Of a stretch of DNA of 5,918 nt, positions 5,612-5,918 are shown piece by piece. The DNA is from an uncultured Oxalobacteraceae bacterium (lineage in GTDB: Bacteria; Pseudomonadota; Gammaproteobacteria; Burkholderiales; Burkholderiaceae), in contig CAMLIL010000165.1 of assembly GCA_946480015.1 (NCBI GenBank), positions 1 through 5,918 of the forward strand, written 5' to 3'. Position numbers and translations under genes: made by a program. The notes under the pieces are model-generated. The model saw nothing but the letters and a program-made list of their open reading frames with translations. It ran no database searches and had not been told where the DNA came from. Within the stretch, counting starts at the first letter, position 1, and every line of letters starts with the position of its first letter.

Positions 5612-5918
5612 ATGGATACTAAGCAAAACGACCGCAACGCCACCAACGCCACCTTGTACGACGTGGCGCGCGAAGCCGGCGTCTCGGCCATGACGGTATC
5701 GCGCGTCATCAACGACAGCGCCCACGTGAGCGACAAGACCCGCGCCAAGGTCATGCGCGTGATCGAGCGCCTGAACTACTCGGTCAATATGGCCGCGCGC
5801 GCGGCCCGTGTGGGCACCTTGCGCGTGGGCCTGTTGTACAGCAACCCCAGCGCGGCCTTCCTGAGCGCCTTCCTGGTCGGCGCCATGGGGCAGTGCAGCC
5901 AGAGCGGCGCCCAGCTGC
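5612..5918 (+). CDS. LacI-family transcriptional regulator, 3' part missing (partial)
   Basis: First 102 codons of a LacI/GalR-family repressor; the sugar-binding domain continues past the right edge. The helix-turn-helix is at about residues 14-34 (TLYDVAREAGVSAMTVSRVIN), with the family pattern DVA-x-x-AGVS-x-x-TVSRV. The linker runs through KTRAKVMRVIERLNYSVNMAARAA (42-65), and the periplasmic-binding-protein-like domain begins at LRVGLLYSNPS (70-80). In the hinge helix the leucine that normally enters the minor groove at the operator centre (Leu56 in E. coli LacI) aligns with Ala65, which is unusual. The start ATG has AGGGA (5604-5608) 3 bases upstream, a rather short spacing. The N-terminal 13 residues before the HTH are longer than in LacI. 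Three copies of one palindrome, including one in its own promoter, point to a local regulator of the receptor gene and perhaps the symporter operon. The effector is unknown and is likely a sugar from this pathway. Confidence 0.93.
   Translation, partial: MDTKQNDRNATNATLYDVAREAGVSAMTVSRVINDSAHVSDKTRAKVMRVIERLNYSVNMAARAARVGTLRVGLLYSNPSAAFLSAFLVGAMGQCSQSGAQL

Noticed and set aside
5468..5754. Two minus-strand frames of 85 and 67 codons overlapping the LacI-family gene start
   Set aside because: They lie antisense to the HTH-coding region and its promoter and show no family resemblance.
1..5918. CRISPR arrays, tRNA or rRNA genes, insertion sequences, attachment sites
   Set aside because: No regularly spaced direct repeats, cloverleaf-like sequences, transposase-like translations or flanking terminal repeats were seen.

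Overview
The window carries parts of a carbohydrate-uptake locus from a GC-rich Gram-negative bacterium. A TonB-dependent outer-membrane receptor, an inner-membrane LacY-type sugar symporter, a GH88 unsaturated glucuronyl hydrolase and a LacI-family repressor lie together. The GC-rich coding style, the TonB-Xanth-Caul type receptor and the LacI protein style suggest a betaproteobacterium of the Oxalobacteraceae (Massilia/Duganella-like). This is inference from protein style only, since no rRNA or other marker is present.

Layout. Positions 1-554 (minus) hold the first 184 codons of a GH88 hydrolase, cut by the left edge. Positions 567-1820 (minus) hold a complete oligosaccharide:H+ symporter, 12 bases upstream of the hydrolase, so the two form a minus-strand operon. 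Positions 1821-2334 are a divergent regulatory region with no credible gene. It has two plus-strand promoter candidates and two copies of a palindromic operator. Positions 2335-5271 (plus) hold a complete 978-residue TonB-dependent receptor, followed by a strong intrinsic terminator at 5322-5355. Positions 5272-5611 are intergenic and end in a promoter with a third operator copy. Positions 5612-5918 (plus) hold the first 102 codons of a LacI-family regulator, cut by the right edge.

Proposed working model (inference). An extracellular polysaccharide lyase, not in this window, releases oligosaccharides ending in an unsaturated uronic acid, for example from a glycosaminoglycan or similar uronate polymer. 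The receptor moves them across the outer membrane, the symporter takes them into the cytoplasm, and the leaderless GH88 enzyme removes the unsaturated uronate. The LacI-family protein probably senses a sugar or breakdown product and controls its own gene and the receptor gene through the shared operator with core TGTTATCGATAACA. The most notable signal is this three-copy operator, with two copies lying inside promoter spacers and one just after a predicted start site.
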